Positions 36,713-44,640 of a stretch of DNA of 64,000 nucleotides are shown one piece after another. The DNA is taken from positions 186,001-250,000 of the forward strand of contig NZ_PDKF01000002.1 in NCBI RefSeq assembly GCF_004118855.1, written 5' to 3'. Source of the stretch: Arcobacter sp. CECT 8983. Lineage in GTDB: Bacteria; Campylobacterota; Campylobacteria; Campylobacterales; Arcobacteraceae. The notes under the pieces are model-generated. The model was not told where the DNA came from. It saw only the letters and a list, made by a program, of their open reading frames with translations, and did not search any database. A program made the translations under genes and the position numbers. Numbering within the stretch: the first letter of the stretch is position 1; every line of letters starts with the position of its first letter.

Positions 36713-38842
36713 TTAAATCTCTTTTATAGGCATTGAACTATAAACTTTTCCTGTTGCATCAAATAAAGCATTTGGAACAGCTGCTAAAATTGGAGGAACT
36801 CCAGGTTCTCCTATTCCACCGATTTTATCTCCTGAATTTATAATACTTACTTCAATCTCAGGAGCATCAGATATCCTAGAAACTTTATAGTCATAAAAAT
36901 TGTTTTGTACTGTGGCACCTTTTTCAAGGGTGATTTCTGAATATTTTAAAGCTGCAATACCAAAGTTAATACAACTAATCATCTGATTTTCTACATTTTG
37001 TGGATTAAAAGCAAATCCACAATCCACACTACACCAAACTTTTTCAACTGTAAAGTCATTGTCAATAACTCTTACCTTTGCTATTTGAGCGCAAATAGTA
37101 CCAAAAGATTCAACTAAAGCTACTCCATAACCTACATTCTTTTCTTTTTTTCTATTTTTCCAATTGGCTTTTTTAGCCACATCATTTAAAATATCTATAA
37201 ATCTTTGGTCACTTAACATTCCTATTCTATACTCAATAGGGTCTTTTTTTGCAAGGGCTGCTGCTTGTTCTATCATCCCTTCAACTGTTAATGATGTTTG
37301 AGTATGTCCTACTGATCTCCACCATAATACAGGAATAGGAGACTCTACAATTTTTGCTTGCATATCATGGTTATCTATATTATATGGATGATCAACTAAT
37401 CCCTCTTTTTGAGCCCCATCTACTCCATTTTTATATCCAAACCCTTCTAGTGCGGTTCCTTTAAAAATAGATTGAGAGATAACCTTTGCATCAAATGCAG
37501 TTATATCACCATGTTCATCTAGAGCCATTTTTACTTTATTTTTATATTTTGGTCTATAATTCCCCATTTTAATATCATCTTCTCTTGTCCAAATAGTCAT
37601 TACAGGAAAATCTTCCCCTTTTGCACTATATAGTCCATCTAAAATGAAGTCCATATTTAATGTTCCTCTTCTACCAAAAGCTCCACCTAAATAAGGAGTA
37701 TTATAAGTAATATTATTAAAATCAACTTCTAAAACTTCTGCAGCTTTTTTTTGCGTAAGAGTTTGAAATTGAGAAGAAGACCAAATAGAAGCTGAATTTT
37801 TATCATGTTGTACAACAAAGTTTAAAGGTTCCATTGCAGCATGGGCTAAAAAAGGAAAATCATATTGGGTTTCTATTGTATTTGGTGCTTCATCAAATGC
37901 TTTTTTACTATCTCCATCTTTTCTCATTGTAAAAGCAGGTTCTGAAAGTAACTCTTTATACTCTTTATCTATATCAAGGCTACTTGTATTTTCAAAATCT
38001 AAGTTATCCCAAGTTACATCAATGTCTTTTAAGGCTTCTTTAGCAAGCCACCAATAATCAGCAATAACAGCAATTCCTGAAGGGATTTGTTTTACTTTTA
38101 CAATTCCATCTCTTTTTAAAACTTTTGAAGCATCATAAGATTTAATCTTAGCACCAAAAACTCTTGGGTGTAATATTGCTGCATACTTCATTCCATCAAT
38201 TCTAACATCTATACCAAATTGGGCTTTTCCTGTTACTTTAGCTTCCATTTCTTTTGGATGTCTTGATCTTGGTTTTCCAACTATTTTGCAATCTTTTAAA
38301 TCTTTTATTTTAGGATTTGTTGGTACTTTAATATCAGATAAAGATGAGACTAGTTCTCCAAAACTAAATTTCTCTTTTGTTTTTTTGTTTATAACATAAG
38401 AAGAGTCTGTATATACATCATAAGTTCTAATCTTCCATTTTTTTGCAGCAGCAGTTTTTAGCATCTCATTTAATGCAGCTCCAACTTTTCTCATATCTTG
38501 TTGTTTAGCTAAAATAGAAGAAGAACCACCAGTGAACATCATAGGAGCCCAGGCATGATTATATACAGGCGCTACAGGCGCTCCTACAATATTTATTTCA
38601 TCCCATTTTACATTTAACTCTTCTGCTATACACATAGCTAATGTTGTATATGTTCCTTGCCCCATCTCCACTTGACCTATTATAAAGTCTATTGTATTAT
38701 CGTCACTAATTTTTACAAAAGCATTAGGTTTTAATACCTTTTTTTTAGGTTCTTCTGCTCTTGATTTAGTAGGAATATAAAACCCAATAACAAAAGATGA
38801 AGCAACTAAAGAACTTGTTTTTAAAAAATCTCTTCTTTTCAT
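36713..38842 (-). CDS. iorB: Molybdopterin-binding subunit of an Ior-type hydroxylase / aldehyde oxidoreductase
   Basis: 709 residues. A Tat signal is present: KRRDFLK at 2-8 and a hydrophobic stretch to about 22, so the folded enzyme is exported to the periplasm. Molybdopterin-binding stretches include GGAFGRRG near 390 and QVEMGQGTYTTLAM near 57. The C-terminal GGIGEPGVPP near 675 carries the expected catalytic Glu. Related enzymes hydroxylate isoquinoline, nicotinate or aldehydes; the sequence alone does not decide. It starts one base after the small subunit; no FAD subunit is encoded, so electrons probably go to a cytochrome. Confidence 0.9.
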   Translation of the reverse strand: MKRRDFLKTSSLVASSFVIGFYIPTKSRAEEPKKKVLKPNAFVKISDDNTIDFIIGQVEMGQGTYTTLAMCIAEELNVKWDEINIVGAPVAPVYNHAWAPMMFTGGSSSILAKQQDMRKVGAALNEMLKTAAAKKWKIRTYDVYTDSSYVINKKTKEKFSFGELVSSLSDIKVPTNPKIKDLKDCKIVGKPRSRHPKEMEAKVTGKAQFGIDVRIDGMKYAAILHPRVFGAKIKSYDASKVLKRDGIVKVKQIPSGIAVIADYWWLAKEALKDIDVTWDNLDFENTSSLDIDKEYKELLSEPAFTMRKDGDSKKAFDEAPNTIETQYDFPFLAHAAMEPLNFVVQHDKNSASIWSSSQFQTLTQKKAAEVLEVDFNNITYNTPYLGGAFGRRGTLNMDFILDGLYSAKGEDFPVMTIWTREDDIKMGNYRPKYKNKVKMALDEHGDITAFDAKVISQSIFKGTALEGFGYKNGVDGAQKEGLVDHPYNIDNHDMQAKIVESPIPVLWWRSVGHTQTSLTVEGMIEQAAALAKKDPIEYRIGMLSDQRFIDILNDVAKKANWKNRKKEKNVGYGVALVESFGTICAQIAKVRVIDNDFTVEKVWCSVDCGFAFNPQNVENQMISCINFGIAALKYSEITLEKGATVQNNFYDYKVSRISDAPEIEVSIINSGDKIGGIGEPGVPPILAAVPNALFDATGKVYSSMPIKEI

Positions 38843-38843
38843 C

Positions 38844-39299
38844 TTATGCCTCCTTTATAGCAGATTTAATAGCTATTTTAATTTTATTATAAGTACCACA
38901 TCTACAAATATTTCCATCCATAGCTGAAATAATCTCTTTATCACTAGGATTTGAGTTTGATTTTAGTAAACCTGCTGCATTCATTATTTGCCCAGATTGA
39001 CAATATCCACATTGTACAACATCTTCTTGTGTCCAAAATCTTTGAAGCTTTTGAACTGTTTTATCTTCTTTTGTTTCAATAGTAGTAACTTTTCCATCTT
39101 TTATTTTACTTAAAGGAGTTTGACAGCTTCTAGTTGCAACCCCATCAACTAATACGGTACAGGCTCCACATTGGGAAACCCCACAACCAAACTTTGTACC
39201 AGTCATATTTAAATAATCTCTTAATACCCACAATAAAGGGGTGTCTAAAGGAGCATTAACACTATACTCTTTACCATCAATTGTTATTTTAGTAGCCAT
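38844..39299 (-). CDS. iorA: [2Fe-2S] subunit of the Ior-type hydroxylase
   Basis: 151 residues, the standard small-subunit size. Two [2Fe-2S] centres are visible: plant-type CGVSQCGACTVLVDG with a fourth Cys in RSC (about 39-61) and the helical centre CGYCQSGQIM near 97-106 plus CRCGTY near 137. It transfers electrons from the molybdenum site. It has no signal peptide, so it would be carried out by the Tat signal on the partner. AAAAGGAAAACA precedes the ATG. First gene of the operon, facing the TetR regulator. Confidence 0.94.
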   Translation of the reverse strand: MATKITIDGKEYSVNAPLDTPLLWVLRDYLNMTGTKFGCGVSQCGACTVLVDGVATRSCQTPLSKIKDGKVTTIETKEDKTVQKLQRFWTQEDVVQCGYCQSGQIMNAAGLLKSNSNPSDKEIISAMDGNICRCGTYNKIKIAIKSAIKEA

Positions 39300-39333
39300 T
39301 GTTTTCCTTTTAAAAGTATAAAACCTTTTTATT

Positions 39334-39360
39334 TAATAAACTAAACAGTTTAGTTTATTA
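39334..39360. promoter_or_regulatory. TetR operator 1 (perfect 27-bp palindrome)
   Basis: TAATAAACTAAAC-A-GTTTAGTTTATTA: 13-bp arms around one base, about 35 bases upstream of iorA. It is nearly the same as operator 2 and is suited to repress iorA. Confidence 0.8.
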
Positions 39361-39420
39361 TAAAAAAATAATCTAAAATTTAATATGCATTATTATAAAA
39401 GAAATCAAAGTTTTATTTAA

Positions 39421-39447
39421 TACTAAACTATACAGTATAGTATATTA
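39421..39447. promoter_or_regulatory. TetR operator 2 (imperfect copy)
   Basis: TACTAAACTATAC-A-GTATAGTATATTA matches operator 1 at most positions, with changes in both arms. The inner 15 bases (39427-39441) are perfectly symmetric. It lies on the TetR gene side, 87 bases centre-to-centre from operator 1, and suggests autoregulation. Confidence 0.75.
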
Positions 39448-39479
39448 ATAAATAAGTGCTTTTAAGATAAGATAATCTT

Positions 39480-40091
39480 ATGAAAAGAAATAGACCTCTA
39501 AATGAAGAAAAAAGAAAAGATATTATTAAAGCAGCAATAAAAGAGTTTTATAACAAAGGTTTTGATGGCTCAAGTATGGATTCTATCTCAACTATTGCAA
39601 AAGTATCAAAAGCCACAGTATATAAACATTTTAAAAATAAAGAAGAACTTTTTTTGCACCTTGCTTCTATTTTTAAAGAAAGACTTGAAGAAGCATATAA
39701 ATATACTTATGATTCTAAAAAAGATATTGAACAACAACTTTTTGAAATTGCAAAAAAAGAGATGAACTTTTTGCGAAAAGAGGAAAATATAAAGCTTATT
39801 AGAATTATGACTGTGGTTATGGTTCAACGAAGTAATGTTGGGCAAAAAATTCTTGATAATACAAAAGATGAGTATGTGACTATGACTGCAAAATGGTTTG
39901 AAGAAGCTAAAGAAGACAACAAACTACATTTTGAAGATTCATTATTTGTGGCTAAACAATTTATTGGAGTGATTAAATCTTTTGCTTTTATTCCTCAACT
40001 TTATGGAGCAGAAATTATCACCGAAGAGGAAGAATTAAAAGTAATAACTAAAGCCATTGAAATGATAAAAACAATGTATATGGCTAACTAG
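39480..40091 (+). CDS. TetR-family transcriptional regulator
   Basis: 203 residues. The N-terminal helix-turn-helix is typical: RKDIIKAAIKEFYNKGFDG near 12-30, MDSISTIAKVSKATVYKHFKNKEELF near 33-58. The C-terminal ligand domain is unrelated in sequence to named families I know. It is divergent from the hydroxylase operon with two operators between, so it probably represses both and responds to the substrate. No clear ribosome-binding site precedes the ATG; a TAAGAT/ATCTTA stem touches the start codon. It overlaps the convergent HxlR gene by four bases. Confidence 0.92.
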   Translation: MKRNRPLNEEKRKDIIKAAIKEFYNKGFDGSSMDSISTIAKVSKATVYKHFKNKEELFLHLASIFKERLEEAYKYTYDSKKDIEQQLFEIAKKEMNFLRKEENIKLIRIMTVVMVQRSNVGQKILDNTKDEYVTMTAKWFEEAKEDNKLHFEDSLFVAKQFIGVIKSFAFIPQLYGAEIITEEEELKVITKAIEMIKTMYMAN

Positions 40092-40435
40092 CAGTTTGTA
40101 GCTTTTTCTATAGTGATTTTATTTTCAATTGCATAATCTTTACCCCAATCATGTAATTCTTGTAAAATGGGAATAAGTTTTTCACCATGTTTAGTTAATT
40201 TGTATTCAACTTTAGGAGGAATAACTGGGTATGCAATTCTTTGTACAATACCAACTTCTTCAAGTTCTCTTAGTTGTTGAGTTAACATCTTTTGGCTAAT
40301 TCCTGGAATAAGTTTTTTTAACTCACCATTTCTTTTTACACCTTTTTTAAGTGACCAAAGAACCATTGCTTTCCATTTTCCACCTATCATATCAGTTGCT
40401 AATTGAAAAAAACAGTTGTAATTTCTTGTTTCCAT
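40088..40435 (-). CDS. HxlR-family transcriptional regulator (second copy)
   Basis: 115 residues from ATG 40435 (AAAGGC upstream); the frame continues to an ATG at 40468 with no better signal. HxlR core: IGGKWKAMVLWSLKKG near 16-31, LIPGISQKMLTQQLRELEEVG, PPKVEYKLTKHGEKL. NCFFQL carries a Cys at residue 7, before the winged helix, where redox-sensing members keep theirs. It is divergent from trxA; a TTGACA-TT-TGTCAA palindrome covers the trxA -35 element. A thiol-stress sensor controlling thioredoxin is the natural hypothesis. Confidence 0.9.
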   Translation of the reverse strand: METRNYNCFFQLATDMIGGKWKAMVLWSLKKGVKRNGELKKLIPGISQKMLTQQLRELEEVGIVQRIAYPVIPPKVEYKLTKHGEKLIPILQELHDWGKDYAIENKITIEKATNC

Positions 40436-40498
40436 AATAAAAGCCTTTATAGTGTTTATAGTTACCAAAAAGTTCCTATATTACTATTGGGTATATAC

Positions 40499-40527
40499 TT
40501 GACATTTGTCAACTAATAAGTTAATAT
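40499..40527 (+). promoter_or_regulatory. trxA promoter with palindromic -35 region
   Basis: TTGACA (40499-40504) and TAATAT (40522-40527) are 17 bases apart. TTGACATTTGTCAA (40499-40512) is a perfect inverted repeat overlapping the -35 box, so a dimeric repressor bound there would block polymerase. Confidence 0.6.
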
Positions 40528-40559
40528 ACTACAATAAAAATAAAAAAAAGGATAATTAA

Positions 40560-40874
40560 ATGGGTAAATATATTGAATTAACAAATGATAATTTTGAAGC
40601 AACTGTAAATGAAGGTGTATCTTTAGTAGATTTCTGGGCTCCATGGTGTGGACCTTGTAGAATGCTTGCTCCCGTAATTGATGAATTAGCAGAAGATTTT
40701 GATGGTAAAGCAAATATCTGTAAAGTAAATACAGATGAGCAACAAGATTTAGCGGTTAAATATGGAGTTAGATCAATTCCTACAATTGTATTCATGAAAG
40801 ATGGAGAAGTAGTTGATACTTTAGTTGGTGCACAATCTAAACAAGCACTTGCTGATAAATTAAACTCACTATAA
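40560..40874 (+). CDS. trxA: Thioredoxin
   Basis: 104 residues, full-length thioredoxin with active-site WCGPC (Cys30 and Cys33) in FWAPWCGPCRMLAP and the cis-Pro stretch SIPTIV near 74-79. It is cytoplasmic, with no signal peptide, and reduces protein disulfides with electrons from thioredoxin reductase, which is not encoded nearby. AAAAAAAGGATAATTAA precedes the ATG. Monocistronic, with a terminator after it and an HxlR regulator facing it. Confidence 0.97.
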   Translation: MGKYIELTNDNFEATVNEGVSLVDFWAPWCGPCRMLAPVIDELAEDFDGKANICKVNTDEQQDLAVKYGVRSIPTIVFMKDGEVVDTLVGAQSKQALADKLNSL

Positions 40875-40895
40875 TATTAAATAACAATATTTATA

Positions 40896-40935
40896 AAAGA
40901 GGCAGTATCTCACTGCTTCTTTAACTTCTTCTTTT
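40896..40935 (+). terminator. trxA terminator
   Basis: AGAGGCAGT-ATCTC-ACTGCTTCT (one G-U pair) followed by a pyrimidine-rich, T-containing tract. Confidence 0.7.
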
Positions 40936-41005
40936 CATAAACTTTCATATTTAAAATAAGTATAATTAGATAAAATAACGAATTAAAAAATAATTAGGAA
41001 AATTG

Positions 41006-42238
41006 ATGCAACAATTTTTAGAAGAATCAAAAAAAGTTAGTAGAGAAATTGCTACACTTAGTGGTGAAGTAAAAAATAGAGTATTAAATGAGATGGCTGA
41101 TGCTTTAATTGAAAATTGTGATTATATAGTAGGTTGCAATGAAAAAGATATGAGTGTTGGCAGACTTGGAAATCTTGATGATGCGTTATTAGATAGATTA
41201 CTTCTAACAGGTGAGCGAGTTGAAGGTATGGCAAAGGCTATTAGAGAAATAGCCTCTTTAAAAGAACCAGTTGGAAGAACTCTTGATGGATGGGTTACAG
41301 AAAATGGTTTAAATATTCAAAAAGTTTCTATTCCTATTGGAGTAATTGGTATTATTTATGAAAGCAGACCAAATGTTACTTCTGATACTGCAGCACTTTG
41401 TTTTAAAAGTGGAAATGTATGTGTATTAAAAGGTGGGAAAGAAGCTGAACACTCAAATAAAGCCATTGCAAATATTTTAAGACATGTATTAGCAAAAAAC
41501 AAGTTACCTGAACAAGCTATCTCATTACTTCCCGATTCAAGTAGAGAAGGGGTTGCAAACCTAATAAAACAAGATAAATATGTAGATTTAATAGTTCCAA
41601 GGGGTGGAGAAGCACTTATTAAGTATGTAAGTGAAAACTCAACAGTTCCAGTTGTAAAACATGATAAAGGACTTTGTCATATCTATTTAGATAGAGATGC
41701 AAATCACCAAAAAGCAATTGAAATAGCAATTAATGCAAAATGTTCAAGACCAGGTGTTTGTAATGCAATGGAAACTTTACTTGTACATAAAGATGTTGCT
41801 GGATATATTTTACCGCCATTACATGAAGCATATGAAAAGTATGGAACAGAACTTAAAGGTTGTGATGCAACAAGAAAGTTCATTGATATTCAATGTGCAA
41901 CCCATGAAGATTATGATACTGAGTATTTAGCAAACAAGTTAAATATTAAGATTGTAGATAATGTTGATGAGGCAATTTCGCATATTTCAAAATATGGTTC
42001 TGGGCACTCAGAGGCTATTATTAGTGAAAACTACTCTATTGTAAATAAGTTTTTAAATGAAGTAGATGCAGCTTGTGTATATGCAAATGCAAGTACAAGA
42101 TTTACAGATGGTGGAGCTTTTGGACTTGGAGCTGAGGTTGGTATTTCAACAAATAAACTTCACTCAAGAGGACCAATGGGAATAAATGATTTAACAACAT
42201 TTAAATATAAAGTTTATGGAACAGGACAGGTAAGATAG
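41006..42238 (+). CDS. proA: Gamma-glutamyl phosphate reductase
   Basis: 410 residues from ATG 41006, with AGGA six bases upstream; a TTG three bases earlier is also in frame but too close to it. The ALDH-fold motifs include GVIGIIYESRPNVTSD near 112-127 and KGGKEAEHSNKAI near 145. The catalytic Cys is in NAKCSRPGVCNAMETLL near 245-260, and the C-terminal GLGAEVGISTNKLHSRGPMG is a ProA hallmark. It reduces gamma-glutamyl phosphate to the semialdehyde for proline synthesis. proB is not adjacent. The next gene starts directly after its stop. Confidence 0.96.
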   Translation: MQQFLEESKKVSREIATLSGEVKNRVLNEMADALIENCDYIVGCNEKDMSVGRLGNLDDALLDRLLLTGERVEGMAKAIREIASLKEPVGRTLDGWVTENGLNIQKVSIPIGVIGIIYESRPNVTSDTAALCFKSGNVCVLKGGKEAEHSNKAIANILRHVLAKNKLPEQAISLLPDSSREGVANLIKQDKYVDLIVPRGGEALIKYVSENSTVPVVKHDKGLCHIYLDRDANHQKAIEIAINAKCSRPGVCNAMETLLVHKDVAGYILPPLHEAYEKYGTELKGCDATRKFIDIQCATHEDYDTEYLANKLNIKIVDNVDEAISHISKYGSGHSEAIISENYSIVNKFLNEVDAACVYANASTRFTDGGAFGLGAEVGISTNKLHSRGPMGINDLTTFKYKVYGTGQVR

Positions 42239-42565
42239 ATGTCAAAAAAGATTTATTGTATTGCTTCATTTAAAGCAAAAGAAGGTAAAGAACAAGAGCT
42301 TTTAGAAGTACTTCAAGCACTTGAACCACAAACAACAAGAGAAGATGGGTGTATTCAATATATTGTTACAAAACATATAGAGCATCCAAATGCAATGGGA
42401 AAATCATTTCCTATAGTATTTAATGAAATCTGGGAGTCAAAAGAGGCTTTTGCATTACATTGCAATAAACCGTACATAACAAACTTTTTTCAAACACATT
42501 GTGTAGATAAAGATGGATTTGTAGAAGACTTTAATGTATGTGTTTACTCTGATGAAGTAAATTAG
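42239..42565 (+). CDS. Antibiotic biosynthesis monooxygenase (ABM)-domain protein, YgiN-like
   Basis: 108 residues, a single ABM ferredoxin-like fold: IASFKAKEGKEQELLEVLQAL near 8-28, EDGCIQYIV near 36-44 and FNEIWESKEAFALH near 61-74. Relatives include quinol monooxygenase YgiN and small dimeric oxygenases that need no cofactor. It starts immediately at the proA stop codon, so it is co-transcribed. The exact reaction is unknown. Confidence 0.82.
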   Translation: MSKKIYCIASFKAKEGKEQELLEVLQALEPQTTREDGCIQYIVTKHIEHPNAMGKSFPIVFNEIWESKEAFALHCNKPYITNFFQTHCVDKDGFVEDFNVCVYSDEVN

Positions 42566-42591
42566 TTCTATCTTGAAGATAGAGCTAATTT
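42559..42591. terminator. Bidirectional terminator across two gene ends
   Basis: AAATTAG-x-TCTATCTT pairs with AAGATAGA-x-CTAATTT around a single central base. It contains the stop codons of both the ABM-domain gene and the convergent LysE-type gene. Confidence 0.7.
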
Positions 42592-43197
42592 AACTGCTAA
42601 AGCACCTAATACAAAAGAAGTAAGCATATTTAGAATTTTAGAAATATTAGGATTTTCCATAAGTTTACTACTTAACATATTCCCTGCTATTCCAATTGAA
42701 GAAAAAACAACTACTGTTAAAGCCATAAATACTAAACCTAAAATAATCATTTGCATAGGCACATTTCCTAGTTCAGGGTTTACAAATTGAGGAAGAAATG
42801 CTAAGAAAAATATAGATACTTTAGGATTTAAAATATTCATAATAAAACCTTTGGCATACATTTTTTTTAACTCATTGCTTGAATCTTGCACACTTAAATC
42901 TAATTTGTCATTTCTATGTCTAAATGCTTGATAAGCTATATAAAGTAAATAAGCAGCACCAATATACTTAACAAGATTAAAAGCTAACTCTGATGTTTGG
43001 AAAATAACTGATATACCAAAAGCAGCAGCTGAAGTGTGAATAATAATTCCTGAACAAAGTCCAAGAGTTGTAACTATTGCAGCTTTTTTACTTTTTGTCA
43101 TACCTTGTGTTAACACATAAATATTATCAGGCCCTGGTGCTAAACATAAAAGAAATGAAGCAGCTATAAACATATATAAAGATGTAAAATCTATCAT
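42568..43197 (-). CDS. LysE/RhtB-family amino acid exporter
   Basis: 209 residues with about six membrane helices. The family motif is LLCLAPGPDNIYVLTQG near 16-32 (Gly-Pro-Asp), then GLCSGIIIHTSAAAFG near 45-60 and FIMNILNPKVSIFFLAFLPQF near 118-138. RhtB proteins export homoserine, threonine or related compounds; the substrate here is unknown. AGGAGAAAAATA precedes the ATG. It is divergent from ccoG. Confidence 0.93.
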   Translation of the reverse strand: MIDFTSLYMFIAASFLLCLAPGPDNIYVLTQGMTKSKKAAIVTTLGLCSGIIIHTSAAAFGISVIFQTSELAFNLVKYIGAAYLLYIAYQAFRHRNDKLDLSVQDSSNELKKMYAKGFIMNILNPKVSIFFLAFLPQFVNPELGNVPMQMIILGLVFMALTVVVFSSIGIAGNMLSSKLMENPNISKILNMLTSFVLGALAVKLALSSR

Positions 43198-43302
43198 TAT
43201 TTTTCTCCTTTAAAGAAAAGATTATATAAAAATACTACTTATACCACCAAATGAACACCATTTCTTAATAGACTACTTCTTATAAACTGAAGGAGGTTTG
43301 AT

Positions 43303-44640
43303 TTGAGCTATTCAAAAAAAAGATATCTAACATATCTAATCATCACTATACTGGTATTTGTAATACCTTTTATTAAAATAAATGGTAACCATTTATTACT
43401 TTTATCTTTTGATAAAATGCAATTTCACTTTTTAGGTTTAGTATTTAATATGAATGAGCTTTATGTTATGCCATTTTTATTAATGCTTCTATTTATTGGA
43501 ATCTTTGCAATGACATCTATGTTTGGTAGAGTTTGGTGTGGTTGGGCCTGTCCCCAAACTATTTTTAGAGTTATTTATAGAGATTTAATTGAAACAAAGA
43601 TTTTAGGTCTAAGAAGAATTAAAAATAAACAAAAAGATATTGACTATTCTAAAACATCTACTAAAATTAAAAAATATATATCTTTAGTTATTTGGGGTAT
43701 TTTATCTTTAATTGCAGCAATGAACTTTATGTGGTACTTCGTTCCACCAGAGGATTTCTTTAAGTATATAATAAATCCTAATGAACATTTTTTATTACTT
43801 ATGTTTGTGGTGAGTATAACTTTATTTTTAATATATGATATTGTTTTTATGAAAGAACATTTTTGTACATATGTTTGTCCGTATTCAAGAATTCAATCAG
43901 CACTTTATGATGATGATACAAAGCAGGTTGTTTATAATACAAATAGAGGTGGAAATATTTATGAAAAAGGTACAAAATCTATTTTTGATGTTAAACAGTG
44001 GAGTGGAAATCAAGAATGTACAACTTGTGAAGCTTGTGTAAAAATTTGTCCTACTCATATTGATATTAGAAAAGGTTTACAAGTTCAGTGTATCAACTGT
44101 TTAGAGTGTTCTGATGCTTGTGCAACTGTTATGGGAAAACTTGGGAAAAAATCATTAATTGATTGGGGAAGTACAAACACAGTAATAAATAAAAAGAAAT
44201 CACCACTTTTTACAATAAAAAATATTGTATATATCGTATCTCTTCTTGCTTGTTTAATGCTAGCAATATTCTATACAGGTGAAAAAGAAGACTTCTTAGT
44301 AAATGTGAATAAAACTACAAAACTGTATGGTATCAAAGAAGGAACAGTTACAAATAACTATTTATTAACAATCCATAACACAAATAAAAAAGAGTATACC
44401 TTTGAAGTAGAAGTTTTAGATCCAAGATTTGAAGTAAAAAGATATAGAGCATTAAAATTAAAACCAAAACAGAGACTAAAAACAGTATTAATTTTAAATA
44501 CTACTAGAAAACTAGCCTCAACAAATAGAAAAGATACTCCTTATAAAGCAAAGATTAAAATATTTGCAAAAGAGAATAAAGAAGTAAGTGTTATAAGAGA
44601 AATCTCTTTTATGTATCCAAGAAGAGATTTACTTAAATAG
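43303..44640 (+). CDS. ccoG: Cytochrome c oxidase accessory protein CcoG
   Basis: 445 residues, TTG start seven bases after AAGGAGG. Five membrane helices and Fe-S motifs: CGWACPQTIFR near 83, CTTCEACVKICP near 245 and CINCLECSDAC near 267. An immunoglobulin-like IG domain follows the last helix (about 325-445). CcoG reduces Cu(II) to Cu(I) during assembly of the cbb3 oxidase copper site. No ccoNOP genes are in the window. Its link to copper is relevant to the MNIO operon 12 kb downstream, but nothing ties them directly. The 3' end overlaps the convergent kinase gene by eight bases. Confidence 0.93.
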   Translation: MSYSKKRYLTYLIITILVFVIPFIKINGNHLLLLSFDKMQFHFLGLVFNMNELYVMPFLLMLLFIGIFAMTSMFGRVWCGWACPQTIFRVIYRDLIETKILGLRRIKNKQKDIDYSKTSTKIKKYISLVIWGILSLIAAMNFMWYFVPPEDFFKYIINPNEHFLLLMFVVSITLFLIYDIVFMKEHFCTYVCPYSRIQSALYDDDTKQVVYNTNRGGNIYEKGTKSIFDVKQWSGNQECTTCEACVKICPTHIDIRKGLQVQCINCLECSDACATVMGKLGKKSLIDWGSTNTVINKKKSPLFTIKNIVYIVSLLACLMLAIFYTGEKEDFLVNVNKTTKLYGIKEGTVTNNYLLTIHNTNKKEYTFEVEVLDPRFEVKRYRALKLKPKQRLKTVLILNTTRKLASTNRKDTPYKAKIKIFAKENKEVSVIREISFMYPRRDLLK

